Source: CAYONZ01 sp964405465 (GTDB lineage Bacteria > Bdellovibrionota > Bdellovibrionia > Bdellovibrionales > JAMPXM01). Taken from it: 23,726 bases of DNA. A model generated the notes under the pieces. The model was given only the letters and a program-made list of their open reading frames with translations. It did not search any database and was not told where the DNA came from. Made by a program: the position numbers and the translations under genes. The stretch's first letter is position 1, and every line of letters begins with the position of its first letter. The stretch covers positions 1 through 23,726 of the forward strand of contig CAYONZ010000048.1 in NCBI GenBank assembly GCA_964405465.1, read 5' to 3'. Of this stretch, positions 7,725 through 15,457 are shown piece after piece.

Positions 7725-8765
7725 ATGTCCAAAGATTATTCGACCATCCTTCAGATAGATGAATCTGGACATATTTGTAAAAATCATGAGCCTATTTCTG
7801 ATATTCAGTTGGCCGAAGATATTTTTAAAAACATAAAAGTGGACGAACAGCTCCGAATCTTTAGCGAGGTTCGCGGGCAAAAAATAAGGCTCGACCCATT
7901 TGACGCTGCTTTTGTTTTTGGCGATCTCGAACTTCTTGAGAACGGGATGATTCGCGCAACCTTGCCATATAAATTAAAAGCTGATTTTTCTCCAGACACA
8001 TTAACAGTGGACGAGTGGGATCGATTTCATGGAAAGACCACCAACCAAATTCCATTTGTCCTCAATAATTTTGCCCAAGGCAAACTTTTCGATCTCGCAG
8101 ATGAGTTCTCAGATGACTCCGTCACTATTCTTGGCAGGACCTATAAAACGGGAACCTGGCTCTGCAGTGAAACTCCCGTAAACGAGTCATCCTATTGGAA
8201 CACACGATACAAAACCAGCGAAACCAAATGGGATCTAGGGCAACCACATCCTGCATTGCAGGCCTATTTGCCGAGACTGAAGCTATTTAAACAACGAGTT
8301 TTAGTGATCGGCGCAGGCGCAGCTCATGATGCCGCCTACCTTGCGAGTCTCGGTCACTTTGTCACAGCAATGGATTTCAGCGACGAAGCCATTGCACGAG
8401 CTAGCGAAAAATACGGTCATCTCGACAACTTGAAATTCACTAAACAAGATATATTTACTGTCGGGCATGAGTATAATAGAAGTTTTGACCTCATCTTTGA
8501 ACACACTCTCTACTGCGCCATCGATCCGGTTCGCCGCAATGAACTTGTAAGCATTTGGAGCCGTCTGCTATCAGACGAAGGCCACTTGCTGGGATTGTTT
8601 TTTGTTTTCGACCGCGCTTCAGGTCCCCCTTTTGGCGGAAGTGAAAAAGAAATCCAAAAGCGTCTCGCAAAAAATTTTCGGCCTCTTTACTGGAACCGTT
8701 GCGAATATTCTCCCATCGATCGAGAAGGGCTTGAACTCTTTGTCTATGCTTCCAAAGCAACCTGA
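7725..8765 (+). CDS. TPMT-family SAM-dependent methyltransferase with extra N-terminal domain
   Basis: Residues about 150-346 form a class I methyltransferase of the thiopurine methyltransferase type. Features are YWNTRYKTSETKWDLGQPHP, the SAM loop VLVIGAGAAHDAAYLASLG (192-210) with the acidic strand end VTAMDFSDEAI, and FDLIFEHTLYCAID with PPFGG near residue 301. Such enzymes methylate S, Se or halide acceptors, but the true substrate is unknown. Residues 1-145 are additional to the usual roughly 200-residue family length and include LDPFDAAFVFGDLELLENG; I do not recognise that domain. There is no signal peptide, so the protein should be cytoplasmic. It begins at the base after the previous gene's stop codon. 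Confidence 0.8.
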   Translation: MSKDYSTILQIDESGHICKNHEPISDIQLAEDIFKNIKVDEQLRIFSEVRGQKIRLDPFDAAFVFGDLELLENGMIRATLPYKLKADFSPDTLTVDEWDRFHGKTTNQIPFVLNNFAQGKLFDLADEFSDDSVTILGRTYKTGTWLCSETPVNESSYWNTRYKTSETKWDLGQPHPALQAYLPRLKLFKQRVLVIGAGAAHDAAYLASLGHFVTAMDFSDEAIARASEKYGHLDNLKFTKQDIFTVGHEYNRSFDLIFEHTLYCAIDPVRRNELVSIWSRLLSDEGHLLGLFFVFDRASGPPFGGSEKEIQKRLAKNFRPLYWNRCEYSPIDREGLELFVYASKAT

Positions 8766-8988
8766 TGCTCGAAGTTCAGGTGAGGCTGCAGACCTCGCAG
8801 TTCATATCTTTTTCGAAGTTGTCATGTTGCATTAAATGGGCTGCTAGCAAATTCTTAAATCAACTTACATGCTAACTGCGCCAAAATCAGGCAAATGCTC
8901 AATTCGGCGACATGTGCTCAACAAACACGCATATAAAATCACCATAAAAAAATCTTATGAAATTCCTAACAAAATACGAATTGCGCTT
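8766..8988. other. Intergenic stretch without a recognisable gene
   Basis: The gap between the methyltransferase stop and the protease start is about 300 bases. This first part is AT-rich, with stops in all frames and a weak stem, GAGG with CCTC, around 8781-8796 that lacks a proper T-run. I see no coding or RNA signature. The remaining part holds the protease promoter. Confidence 0.5.
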
Positions 8989-9018
8989 TTGGCAGGCGAC
9001 ATTGGAAAACTTTATATA
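8989..9018 (+). promoter_or_regulatory. Candidate sigma-70-type promoter for the serine protease
   Basis: TTGGCA (8989-8994) matches five of six -35 bases. TATATA (9013-9018) lies 18 bases further on as a -10 element. The predicted start near 9025 leaves a short leader before GGAGGGGG and the ATG at 9069. Confidence 0.5.
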
Positions 9019-9068
9019 CGCGAAATCAATAGGGGTTGATCAAGCGTAAAAATTTGGAGGGGGATTGT

Positions 9069-9938
9069 ATGAAAAGGAATTTGTTGATCGCAGGTATCTT
9101 GAGCGCTGCAACTCTAATCGGATGCGCTAAGCAAAACGCTAAGGTTGATCTTACTGATTCTAGCCAAGGTATAATTGGCGGAGTCGTTGTAGATCCAAAC
9201 GACGCAGTTTCAAAAACCATTGTTGCTGTCTACAACGTTTCTCTCGGTGCGCTGTGCACGGGATCGATCATTAACAGTCAATTCGTACTCACAGCTGCAC
9301 ACTGTGTAGAAGGTGAAAATGGCCCTGCCAGCCCAGCCGACCTGCGTATCGTATTTGGCACCGACGTTGACACTCGGAATGTGATTGTCCGTAAGGTTAC
9401 AGATTTCCAACAAACTCCATTCTGGGCCACTCGCCAAAACGAAGATCTTGATACAGGGGATGTTTCAATCGTGAAATTCGATGGCGGACTACCAGCTGGC
9501 TACGGCCCATCCCAGATGCTAGGTAACCCAAGCGCCCTTACCAAAGGAGTAACAGTTACTCTTGCAGGATACGGCATTTCAAATGGCGTGACTTCAGTAG
9601 GCGCGGGAAAACTTCGCAAAGTTGATGTTGCGGTAGAAAACCCAGCTTTCTCCAAAACTGAGGTGCTTTTGAACCAAACTCAAGGTCGTGGTGCATGCCA
9701 TGGCGACTCGGGTGGTCCGGCATATGTGAAGGCAGCAAATGGAGCTCTTCTTTTATGGGGCGTAACAAGTCGGGGTGTTCGTGATCCAAAGAATGATTGC
9801 GGCGCATACTCTGCTTACACCAACGTTTTGGCCTACACAAAGTGGATGTCAGATGCGATGGGGAATATGATCAAAGCACCAACTCTCAATGCTTTTCGCC
9901 CAGCAACTCCAGCTAAAACCGTAGCACAGGTTCATTAA
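9069..9938 (+). CDS. S1-family serine protease, predicted lipoprotein
   Basis: The ATG at 9069 follows GGAGGGGG and opens directly onto a lipoprotein signal with lipobox LIGC (Cys19). A 15-residue linker leads to the new N-terminus IIGG (35-38). The catalytic triad is His78 (TAAHC), Asp131 (GDVSIVKF) and Ser214 (GDSGGP). Cysteine pairs 63-79 and 210-244 fit conserved chymotrypsin-fold disulfides. The residue at the trypsin Asp189 position is Gly208 and the residue before IIGG is Gly34, so neither pocket nor activation site is trypsin-like. The 289-residue protein is probably anchored in the envelope and released or activated by processing. It has its own promoter and terminator, so it looks monocistronic. 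Confidence 0.92.
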   Translation: MKRNLLIAGILSAATLIGCAKQNAKVDLTDSSQGIIGGVVVDPNDAVSKTIVAVYNVSLGALCTGSIINSQFVLTAAHCVEGENGPASPADLRIVFGTDVDTRNVIVRKVTDFQQTPFWATRQNEDLDTGDVSIVKFDGGLPAGYGPSQMLGNPSALTKGVTVTLAGYGISNGVTSVGAGKLRKVDVAVENPAFSKTEVLLNQTQGRGACHGDSGGPAYVKAANGALLLWGVTSRGVRDPKNDCGAYSAYTNVLAYTKWMSDAMGNMIKAPTLNAFRPATPAKTVAQVH

Positions 9939-9960
9939 AAATTCTTTCAATTGAGCAAAT

Positions 9961-9990
9961 AAAAAGGGCGGCCTCAGAGCTGCCTTTTTT
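9961..9990 (+). terminator. Rho-independent terminator of the serine protease gene
   Basis: A 12-base-pair stem (9961-9972 with 9979-9990, two G-U pairs) closes a six-base loop, CTCAGA. The 5' arm starts AAAAA and the 3' arm ends TTTTTT followed by ATTTTT. It lies 22 bases after the protease stop codon. Confidence 0.9.
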
Positions 9991-10040
9991 ATTTTTGAAA
10001 TCTATCTTTAACCAAAATTTCGAAGAATATAGTTTAGAAG

Positions 10041-10068
10041 TTCTAAGAAAAAGATTCTAAGAAAAAGA
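10041..10068. repeat. Tandem direct repeat, two copies of 14 bases
   Basis: TTCTAAGAAAAAGA occurs at 10041-10054 and again, identical, at 10055-10068. On the minus strand it gives repeated T-runs directly after the rnpB terminator hairpin, so it may serve as a double U-tract. Confidence 0.8.
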
Positions 10069-10099
10069 TGAAGAGGCTTAGATTTTGCCTAAGCCCCTT
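10069..10099 (-). terminator. Terminator of rnpB
   Basis: An 11-base stem with one mismatch (10071-10081 with 10089-10099) and a 7-base loop precedes, in minus-strand direction, CATCTTTTTCTT. It lies about 14 bases after the RNase P RNA 3' end. The T-tract is imperfect, but the tandem repeat beyond supplies a second one. Confidence 0.7.
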
Positions 10100-10112
10100 C
10101 AAAAGTCATGCA

Positions 10113-10518
10113 GGAAAAACTATAAGCCGGATTCTGTCATCAACCAAGACTGACCATCTCGATTGGGGACCATCATTCCTCTACGCTAAAAATTGCTCTT
10201 TAGCTTTAGCGATCTTACCCGGAAGCCTCACGCTGGCCGCGCTTATCGCCTCCCTATTTGATCTTGCTCCACGTAGAGTTTGGCTGTTTTCACTCCAGCG
10301 GCTCCCTCAAGGTCTCCCGTTCCCGACCAAGAGATCAATGCCCTGGACATTCTCTCTGTTCCACTGTTCCGCGCCTTACGACGGGGGGCCGTTAACCCCT
10401 ACGCTGCCATATGGAGTCCGGACTTTCCTCCCTGTTTCAAAAAGAAACACGGCGATGATCCATTTTTCCCGCACCGCAACCTAACAGCCTCGCTGCAGCT
10501 GAGCAAGAGGGTTTTCTC
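10113..10518 (-). ncRNA. rnpB: RNase P RNA (type A)
   Basis: This is the catalytic RNA that trims the 5' leader from tRNA precursors. Read on the minus strand it contains the near-universal GGAGGAAAGTCCGGACTCC (about 10412-10430), AACAGAGAG, GGAGCAAGATCAAATAGGGAGGCG, and ACAGAATCCGGCTTAT close to the 3' end (about 10122-10137). The ends are set by pairing GAGAAAAC (10511-10518) with GTTTTTCC (10113-10120) as P1, giving about 406 nucleotides, normal for type A. The CGATAAGCGCGGCC and GAGGAATGATGG segments fit the conserved core. The ends may be off by a few bases. The open frames on the opposite strand here are not genes. Confidence 0.95.
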
Positions 10519-10537
10519 ATTTTGAAAAACAACAGCG

Positions 10538-10566
10538 ATTGTCGAGATTTGCGACGACCCGCTCAA
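10538..10566 (-). promoter_or_regulatory. Candidate rnpB promoter
   Basis: On the minus strand TTGAGC (10561-10566) and GACAAT (10538-10543) are separated by exactly 17 bases, each matching four of six consensus bases. They lie about 20 bases upstream of the predicted RNA 5' end. An inverted repeat ATTTGG/CCAAAT (10580-10600) and the palindrome TTAGGCCTAA (10602-10611) lie just upstream. Confidence 0.45.
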
Positions 10567-10675
10567 CCGTTGACCGCGAATTTGGCAAAAATAACCAAAT
10601 CTTAGGCCTAAAGTCTTAATCCCTTGGTCGAGGCATCCGATAGGTAGCTCGAACCTGAACGTGACCGAGGTATGT

Positions 10676-10783
10676 ATGCTGAAAGAGAGATCTTACACTG
10701 CAAGAAAAGTACTTTTAATGTTTGCTATCTCATTTGCAACATTTGTACTGTTCTCACAAATTGTAGTTCGTTTTATTCACTAA
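10676..10783 (+). CDS. Small single-span membrane protein, 35 aa
   Basis: The predicted product starts MLKERSYTARK, six charged or polar residues followed by a hydrophobic span of about 17 residues (VLLMFAISFATFVLFSQIVV), and ends RFIH. That is the usual form of a small inner-membrane protein with a positively charged cytoplasmic N-terminus. CGAGG stands five bases before the ATG at 10676. An ATG at 10672 in another frame gives a Cys-rich 41-residue product with less sense. The TAA overlaps the stop of the convergent aroC-rnhA gene. Function is unknown. Being short, it could still be chance, although ribosome site and topology agree. Confidence 0.5.
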   Translation: MLKERSYTARKVLLMFAISFATFVLFSQIVVRFIH

Positions 10784-12354
10784 AAATCGCCATCTAAAGC
10801 CTGGTTCGCCAAGCGATCTGCAACTTTATTGAACTCACGTCGAACATGCTCAAATTTTACATGCTTGAATTTTTTCTTCCATTCCATACATCGCTCAAAA
10901 ATTTCCTGAAGCTGAGGAGCTTTCACTTTGTATTCGCCCTTCAACTGCTTCACCATCAATTCACTATCACTTCTTACTGTCAGGCGATGAGCACCATTCT
11001 CATGAGCAATTGCAAGTGCCCTTTCAAGTGCTGAATATTCAGCAACATTGTTCGTCTGATCCCCGATGACCTCACCAATGTCCAATAGTGACGAACCATC
11101 ATGTGCTTCAAAATGAAGCCCGATCGAAGAAGGCCCCGGGTTACCTCTACAAGCGCCATCGGTGTATACCAAAACCTCTTCAGGCCAATTCGATTCAGAT
11201 TCCAGCTTCGCTGTCTTTTTAGAGGTCGCTTTCTTTTTTGTAGAAGACGGCACTTCATCAAAAAAACTCTGCTGCCCATCTCCTCCAGTCGGAGTGATTG
11301 ATTTAATTTGATCTGTTCTTTGCCACAAAAGGTGATCTGCAAGTACAATCCATGTCATCGCTTCCATTACTGGAATCGCACGAGGAACGATACATGGATC
11401 ATGCCGCCCCTTTTTAGCCACATCTAAAACCGAAGATGTGGGTTTGAAACTGACACGAAAAATCAGATCCTCTCCTGTACTAATACCACCTCGAATGCCT
11501 CCGTAAGCAGCGGCCTTGGCCTTGCGGTGAAACTCACTTCCCTCTTTGTCTATTACGTCTAATCCATCACCCAGTTCCACAGAACTTGTGGCCCCGATGC
11601 CAAGATAGGCCGAGGCAAGATCAGCTTTCAATTTATGAAACACTGGCTGCCCCAAATATCGTGGTGACCCGAATACCATGACTTGAGCCATGCCCCCAAA
11701 ACTTTTGCCATCCAGTTTTGCATTCAAAAGCATTTCTTCAATTTCTACAGCTTTCTTTGAATTCGGAAATCGCGCCGCAAATGAATCAACATCCAGATCA
11801 CTTTCCACCAATTTTTGAATGACCTTTGCCTGTTCGCTTTCAGAAAGAAGTGTTGGCCCTATTTGAGTCGAAAATCCAACGACACGCGTGTCCGGAGAGA
11901 TCGCGCGAACTACCATCTGTGCAACGGCTCCCGCCATAACACGAGCAACCGTTTCGCGCCCTGAGGATCTCCCGCCTCCGCGATGATCACTGTGTCCAAA
12001 TTTTTGTTTCCACATATCATCTGCATGCCCTGGACGGGCCACGGCTTTGATCTGCTCATAATCTTTCGATCGCTGGTCTTTGTTTCGCACCATTATCGCA
12101 ATTGGTGTGCCGATGGTCTTGCCTTCAAATACTCCACTCAGTACCTCTGGCGCATCTGACTCCTCTCGATCAGAAACCACAGATTTACTCTGGCCATGTT
12201 TCCCCGGACGACGTCGGGCGAGCTCACGCTCAAGCAACTCATGATCAAATTCAACACCGGCTGGGCAACCATCAATCACTACACCAAGCCCAACTCCGTG
12301 ACTCTCTCCAAAAGTGGTTATAACAAATCGTGAACCAAAACTACTTGCTGACAT
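10780..12354 (-). CDS. aroC: Chorismate synthase fused to a handle-less RNase HI
   Basis: Residues 1-350 form a complete chorismate synthase, the FMN-dependent last step of the shikimate pathway. Signatures are FGESHG (15-20), RPGHAD, GGRSSGRETVARVMAGA (about 126-142) and RHDPCIVPRAIPVMEAM (317-333). A Lys/Ser-rich linker (about 352-392) leads to an RNase HI domain (393-520) starting VYTDGACRGNPGPSSIG. The catalytic acids are Asp399, Glu439 (NNVAEY), Asp463 (RSDSE) and Asp512 (NKVADRLAN). The spacing between the last two is about 15 residues shorter than in E. coli RNase HI, so the basic handle is missing. The frame opens at a TTG at 12360, but the ATG at 12354 has AAGGA six bases before it and lies two bases after the glycosyltransferase stop. 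Both halves look catalytically intact. Confidence 0.93.
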   Translation of the reverse strand: MSASSFGSRFVITTFGESHGVGLGVVIDGCPAGVEFDHELLERELARRRPGKHGQSKSVVSDREESDAPEVLSGVFEGKTIGTPIAIMVRNKDQRSKDYEQIKAVARPGHADDMWKQKFGHSDHRGGGRSSGRETVARVMAGAVAQMVVRAISPDTRVVGFSTQIGPTLLSESEQAKVIQKLVESDLDVDSFAARFPNSKKAVEIEEMLLNAKLDGKSFGGMAQVMVFGSPRYLGQPVFHKLKADLASAYLGIGATSSVELGDGLDVIDKEGSEFHRKAKAAAYGGIRGGISTGEDLIFRVSFKPTSSVLDVAKKGRHDPCIVPRAIPVMEAMTWIVLADHLLWQRTDQIKSITPTGGDGQQSFFDEVPSSTKKKATSKKTAKLESESNWPEEVLVYTDGACRGNPGPSSIGLHFEAHDGSSLLDIGEVIGDQTNNVAEYSALERALAIAHENGAHRLTVRSDSELMVKQLKGEYKVKAPQLQEIFERCMEWKKKFKHVKFEHVRREFNKVADRLANQALDGDF

Positions 12355-12356
12355 AT

Positions 12357-13439
12357 TCAATCCTTATAAACAGAAATTGTTTTTTCGGCACACTGAGCCC
12401 ATGAAAATCGCTGTAAGTTCTCACGACCCTTTCTTCGCAAATCATCCCGCAATTCGGCCGATTCGTAAAGTTTTGTTAGGCCATTTTCAAGTTCATCAAT
12501 ATCACTAGGGTTAACCAACAAAGCCGAACCGCCAGCAACCTCTTCAAGTGCCCCGCCCCGACTTGTCAAGACTGGAGCCCCTAAATGCTGAGCCTCGAGA
12601 ACTGGCAATCCAAAGCCTTCATAAAATGAGGGATAAACGCATCCAAGACAGCTCTTCATTAAGAGAGCAAGATCAGAGTAGCTCGCAAAATTTAGCCAAT
12701 GAATGCGGTTCTTACATTGCAGCGCCTGAATCTCAACTTCAATATCATCAGCTCCCCAGCCTTTTTGCCCAACGATCAACAACTGCACCTCACTGTACTT
12801 TTGCGCCAATCGGGCGAACGCTTTTAAGACTCCCAATGGATTTTTACGAAGTTCTACCGAGCCAAAAAAAAGAAAAAATGGCTTCGTCGGCAAAAAATCA
12901 AGCGATTCAAACGCAGAACCAAGTGAAGGCTGTGCAGAAGGTTCCCGCAATAAATGATCGGCACCAAGGTGGGTAACCGAAATTTTGCCGCGGTAGTCGG
13001 GAAAATACTTGTAAATCTCATTCTTGGTAAACTGCGATACCGTAATGATATGGTCTGGACTTTCGGCCATCATTCGAGAAAAGTTCTCGCGTCCATTTTG
13101 CGCAAATTGCTCATTTTGAAAACGACCATCAAAGACAAAGAGATCATGTACCGTCACGATTCTCTTTGCAGCACTCTTTGCCAAAATTTTAAAATCGGGT
13201 CCATGAAAAATCCGGTTTCGCATGCGCCAATCGTCATAGACAGGTAAGTAGGGTCTACTGCTATGACCCAGGTGACTCGTGATGGGCTTTCGGTTTTTCA
13301 AACGCGAAAGCTTCCACAGATACTCCAGCTCTAGATCCCTTGATTGAGCCAACCAGAAAATCAAATTCTTTACGTAGTTTCCAACTCCAGTGAGTCTTTC
13401 GCGCCCCAGAGCCGTCACATCGATCGTTACATTGAGCAT
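12357..13439 (-). CDS. Glycosyltransferase family 4 (GT-B fold)
   Basis: This 360-residue protein should move a sugar from a nucleotide- or lipid-linked donor to an envelope glycan. The N-terminal half opens MLNVTIDVTALGRERLTGVGNY, with the Gly-rich acceptor-side turn. The C-terminal half has FFLFFGSVELRKNPLGVLKAF, the donor loop, and the GT4 motif YEGFGLPVLEAQHLGAPVLTS with the paired glutamates that contact the donor. The form resembles bacterial mannosyl- and rhamnosyltransferases, but donor and acceptor cannot be told. No membrane segment is visible, so it is probably cytoplasmic or peripheral. The ribosome site is weak. It lies 39 bases after the thioredoxin/TPR gene and two bases before aroC-rnhA, probably one transcript. 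Confidence 0.9.
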   Translation of the reverse strand: MLNVTIDVTALGRERLTGVGNYVKNLIFWLAQSRDLELEYLWKLSRLKNRKPITSHLGHSSRPYLPVYDDWRMRNRIFHGPDFKILAKSAAKRIVTVHDLFVFDGRFQNEQFAQNGRENFSRMMAESPDHIITVSQFTKNEIYKYFPDYRGKISVTHLGADHLLREPSAQPSLGSAFESLDFLPTKPFFLFFGSVELRKNPLGVLKAFARLAQKYSEVQLLIVGQKGWGADDIEVEIQALQCKNRIHWLNFASYSDLALLMKSCLGCVYPSFYEGFGLPVLEAQHLGAPVLTSRGGALEEVAGGSALLVNPSDIDELENGLTKLYESAELRDDLRRKGRENLQRFSWAQCAEKTISVYKD

Positions 13440-13478
13440 GTCTCTCAGTATGCCCTCTTGTAAAGACAGGTCAATTCA

Positions 13479-15326
13479 CTATTTTATCTGCGTATTCAGC
13501 TCTTTTTGATAAATCACCTTTTGAGCCTCAAGCTTTGCCAACTCCTTGTGCAGCCGCGAAGTCTTGTCCTCAGGGATCTGAATCGAGACTAAGGTTTGAT
13601 CGATAATATTAATCGCTTTTTCTTTTTGATTTACCTGAGCATAAAGTGCCGATAGAAAACCGGCGACACGCAAACGATTTTCACCGTATGAGAGTTTAAA
13701 TGCTCGACCAGCCATCTCAATTGACCGATCAAATTTTTCCTGATCCTTTAGCATTCGAGCATGCGAGTAGAAAAACGTAAATTCATCTGGATAAACCTCC
13801 TCCATTTCCAAATATTTTTTTTCTGCTTCTTCAAAACGCTTTGCTTTTGCCAAACAATAAAGACGATCAAAATTGATTCCACGGTTCTTTTTTTCGTCAA
13901 GACCCAAGCGCCTTAACTCGTTGGTGTAGAAGTCATAGGCTTTAACATAGAGTTGAATCGCCTGATCTTCATTTTTCTTCTCTTTCTCAATCTGCGCGAG
14001 CGCGACATAGAGATCTCCCGTCGATAGTTCCTCGTTCATTAGCTTTTTCGGGTTCTTCAACATCCCGTCAATTGTCGATTTTCTTGAAGTTTGAAGCGCT
14101 TCCTTCATATTAGAATCGTTTAGATCCTCAAGAACTCCCGCGAGCGTTTCTTGATAGTTAAAGGCACGCACAGAGATCGGATCCTTACGAATGGCATCCC
14201 AAAGCATTTCAGAGAACATTCGTTTGTCTTTTTCTTCTTTCAAAGACCCTAATACTCCTAGTTGGGCCTCCTCGAGATCCAAAAATCTAGGCGAACCCTT
14301 TGTCCATGCCGTCCGCGCAATATTTAAGTAACGAAGGGCCGGCATATAATCCTGCTGAGCAAGATACATCATTCCCAATTCATAGGCCTCATTCGATCCG
14401 CCAGCACCCATGGCCTTCTTCTGACGCATTTCAAGTGACATCCCTTTGTAGCGAATAGCTTGCTGAACAGCCTTAAAAAATGCTCCAGGCAAGCGACTTC
14501 CAACAATTCTTAATATCTCTTCCCCTGAAGAATTCGCTATCAAATAGGTGGGATATCCCTTAACCGTGTACTGACTTTTCAATGCCAAAGAATCAACTGA
14601 ATCAACATCGATTTTCACAACAACAAAATTTCGGCTCAACTCCTCAAACCTTCTGGTCGCCAAAACAGTTTCATCCATTAAATTGCATGGTGGACACCAA
14701 CGACCAAAGAAATCGACAAACAACAACTTATTTTCTTTTTTGGCCCGCTCAAGAGAGGAGCTCCAATCAAGTGTTCCGCTCGTATGGCCAGCAGTTTCTT
14801 TCTCGGCAGAAGTCACAGCTATAGCTACAGATTCAAGGTAACCACCAGCAGACTTCAGAGCAAACTGCATCGGCTTCGCAATACAAAATGTCTTTGCATC
14901 ATCACATATATAGATATTTGTCTTAATAAGACTTGTCGATTTACACTTGCCTATCTTAAGCATCAAATCATTTTTTTTCGATTTATCGAAAGCCAACTCA
15001 CTTGTGCTGTTTTCCTCCAATAACCGTGCCGACATAGGGGCTTCTAAATTGAAATGTTGACCCGCATTTGGAGTAAGATGCACCTCGCAACCTGCGGCAA
15101 CTTTACTTCTGTCGCTGACAGACTCACCCGATGTCTGCTCATCAGTAGATCGGATACTGCTCATACTGGCTTTGTAGTCGACTAGTACCTCTGACGCCAC
15201 TGCGGGTTCGACTCCAAAAAACTGAATGAACGACATTAACACAACGATAGCCATATGTACAAAAATCGTGACTGGCTCAACAATCGCATACATCACAATT
15301 TCTTGGTTCAAAAATTTTTTTTGCAT
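13479..15326 (-). CDS. Exported thioredoxin-TPR protein with a DsbD-alpha-like N-terminal region
   Basis: The 615-residue protein has a long hydrophobic export segment (about 10-45, ending PAVASEV). A cysteine-containing region at about 80-160 follows, whose VHLTPNAGQHFNLEAP and YICDDAKTFCIAKP resemble the periplasmic N-domain of DsbD-type proteins. A thioredoxin domain (about 187-297) has active site WCPPC (210-214) and cis-proline Pro259. From about 310 to the C-terminus lie helical repeats of TPR type. The expected role is periplasmic thiol-disulfide exchange, with the TPR part binding a partner. The frame reaches a GTG at 15332, but the ATG at 15326 after GAGGTGG is preferred. It heads the unit that continues into the glycosyltransferase and aroC-rnhA. 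Confidence 0.8.
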   Translation of the reverse strand: MQKKFLNQEIVMYAIVEPVTIFVHMAIVVLMSFIQFFGVEPAVASEVLVDYKASMSSIRSTDEQTSGESVSDRSKVAAGCEVHLTPNAGQHFNLEAPMSARLLEENSTSELAFDKSKKNDLMLKIGKCKSTSLIKTNIYICDDAKTFCIAKPMQFALKSAGGYLESVAIAVTSAEKETAGHTSGTLDWSSSLERAKKENKLLFVDFFGRWCPPCNLMDETVLATRRFEELSRNFVVVKIDVDSVDSLALKSQYTVKGYPTYLIANSSGEEILRIVGSRLPGAFFKAVQQAIRYKGMSLEMRQKKAMGAGGSNEAYELGMMYLAQQDYMPALRYLNIARTAWTKGSPRFLDLEEAQLGVLGSLKEEKDKRMFSEMLWDAIRKDPISVRAFNYQETLAGVLEDLNDSNMKEALQTSRKSTIDGMLKNPKKLMNEELSTGDLYVALAQIEKEKKNEDQAIQLYVKAYDFYTNELRRLGLDEKKNRGINFDRLYCLAKAKRFEEAEKKYLEMEEVYPDEFTFFYSHARMLKDQEKFDRSIEMAGRAFKLSYGENRLRVAGFLSALYAQVNQKEKAINIIDQTLVSIQIPEDKTSRLHKELAKLEAQKVIYQKELNTQIK

Positions 15327-15353
15327 TCCCACCTCACAGACTTTAATTTGAAC

Positions 15354-15372
15354 TTAGTCGCAACCCGACTAA
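15354..15372. promoter_or_regulatory. Inverted repeat in the divergent gap upstream of the thioredoxin gene and corA
   Basis: TTAGTCG (15354-15360) and CGACTAA (15366-15372) are perfect arms with a five-base spacer, extendable with one bulge to ACTT...AAGT. No T-run follows on either strand, so an operator is likelier than a terminator. It lies 28 bases from the thioredoxin start codon. Confidence 0.4.
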
Positions 15373-15457
15373 AGTCAACAAAACACAACCCGCGACCATC
15401 ACAGTGACCATGGCTATAACTTCAGGGATTAACAGGAATTTCCGATAGAAACAGAGC

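Noticed and set aside
10068..10525. Open plus-strand frames of 138 and 81 codons
   Set aside because: They lie antisense to the RNase P RNA gene, whose conserved motifs explain the sequence; the translations are Cys/Pro/Ser-rich and lack ribosome sites.
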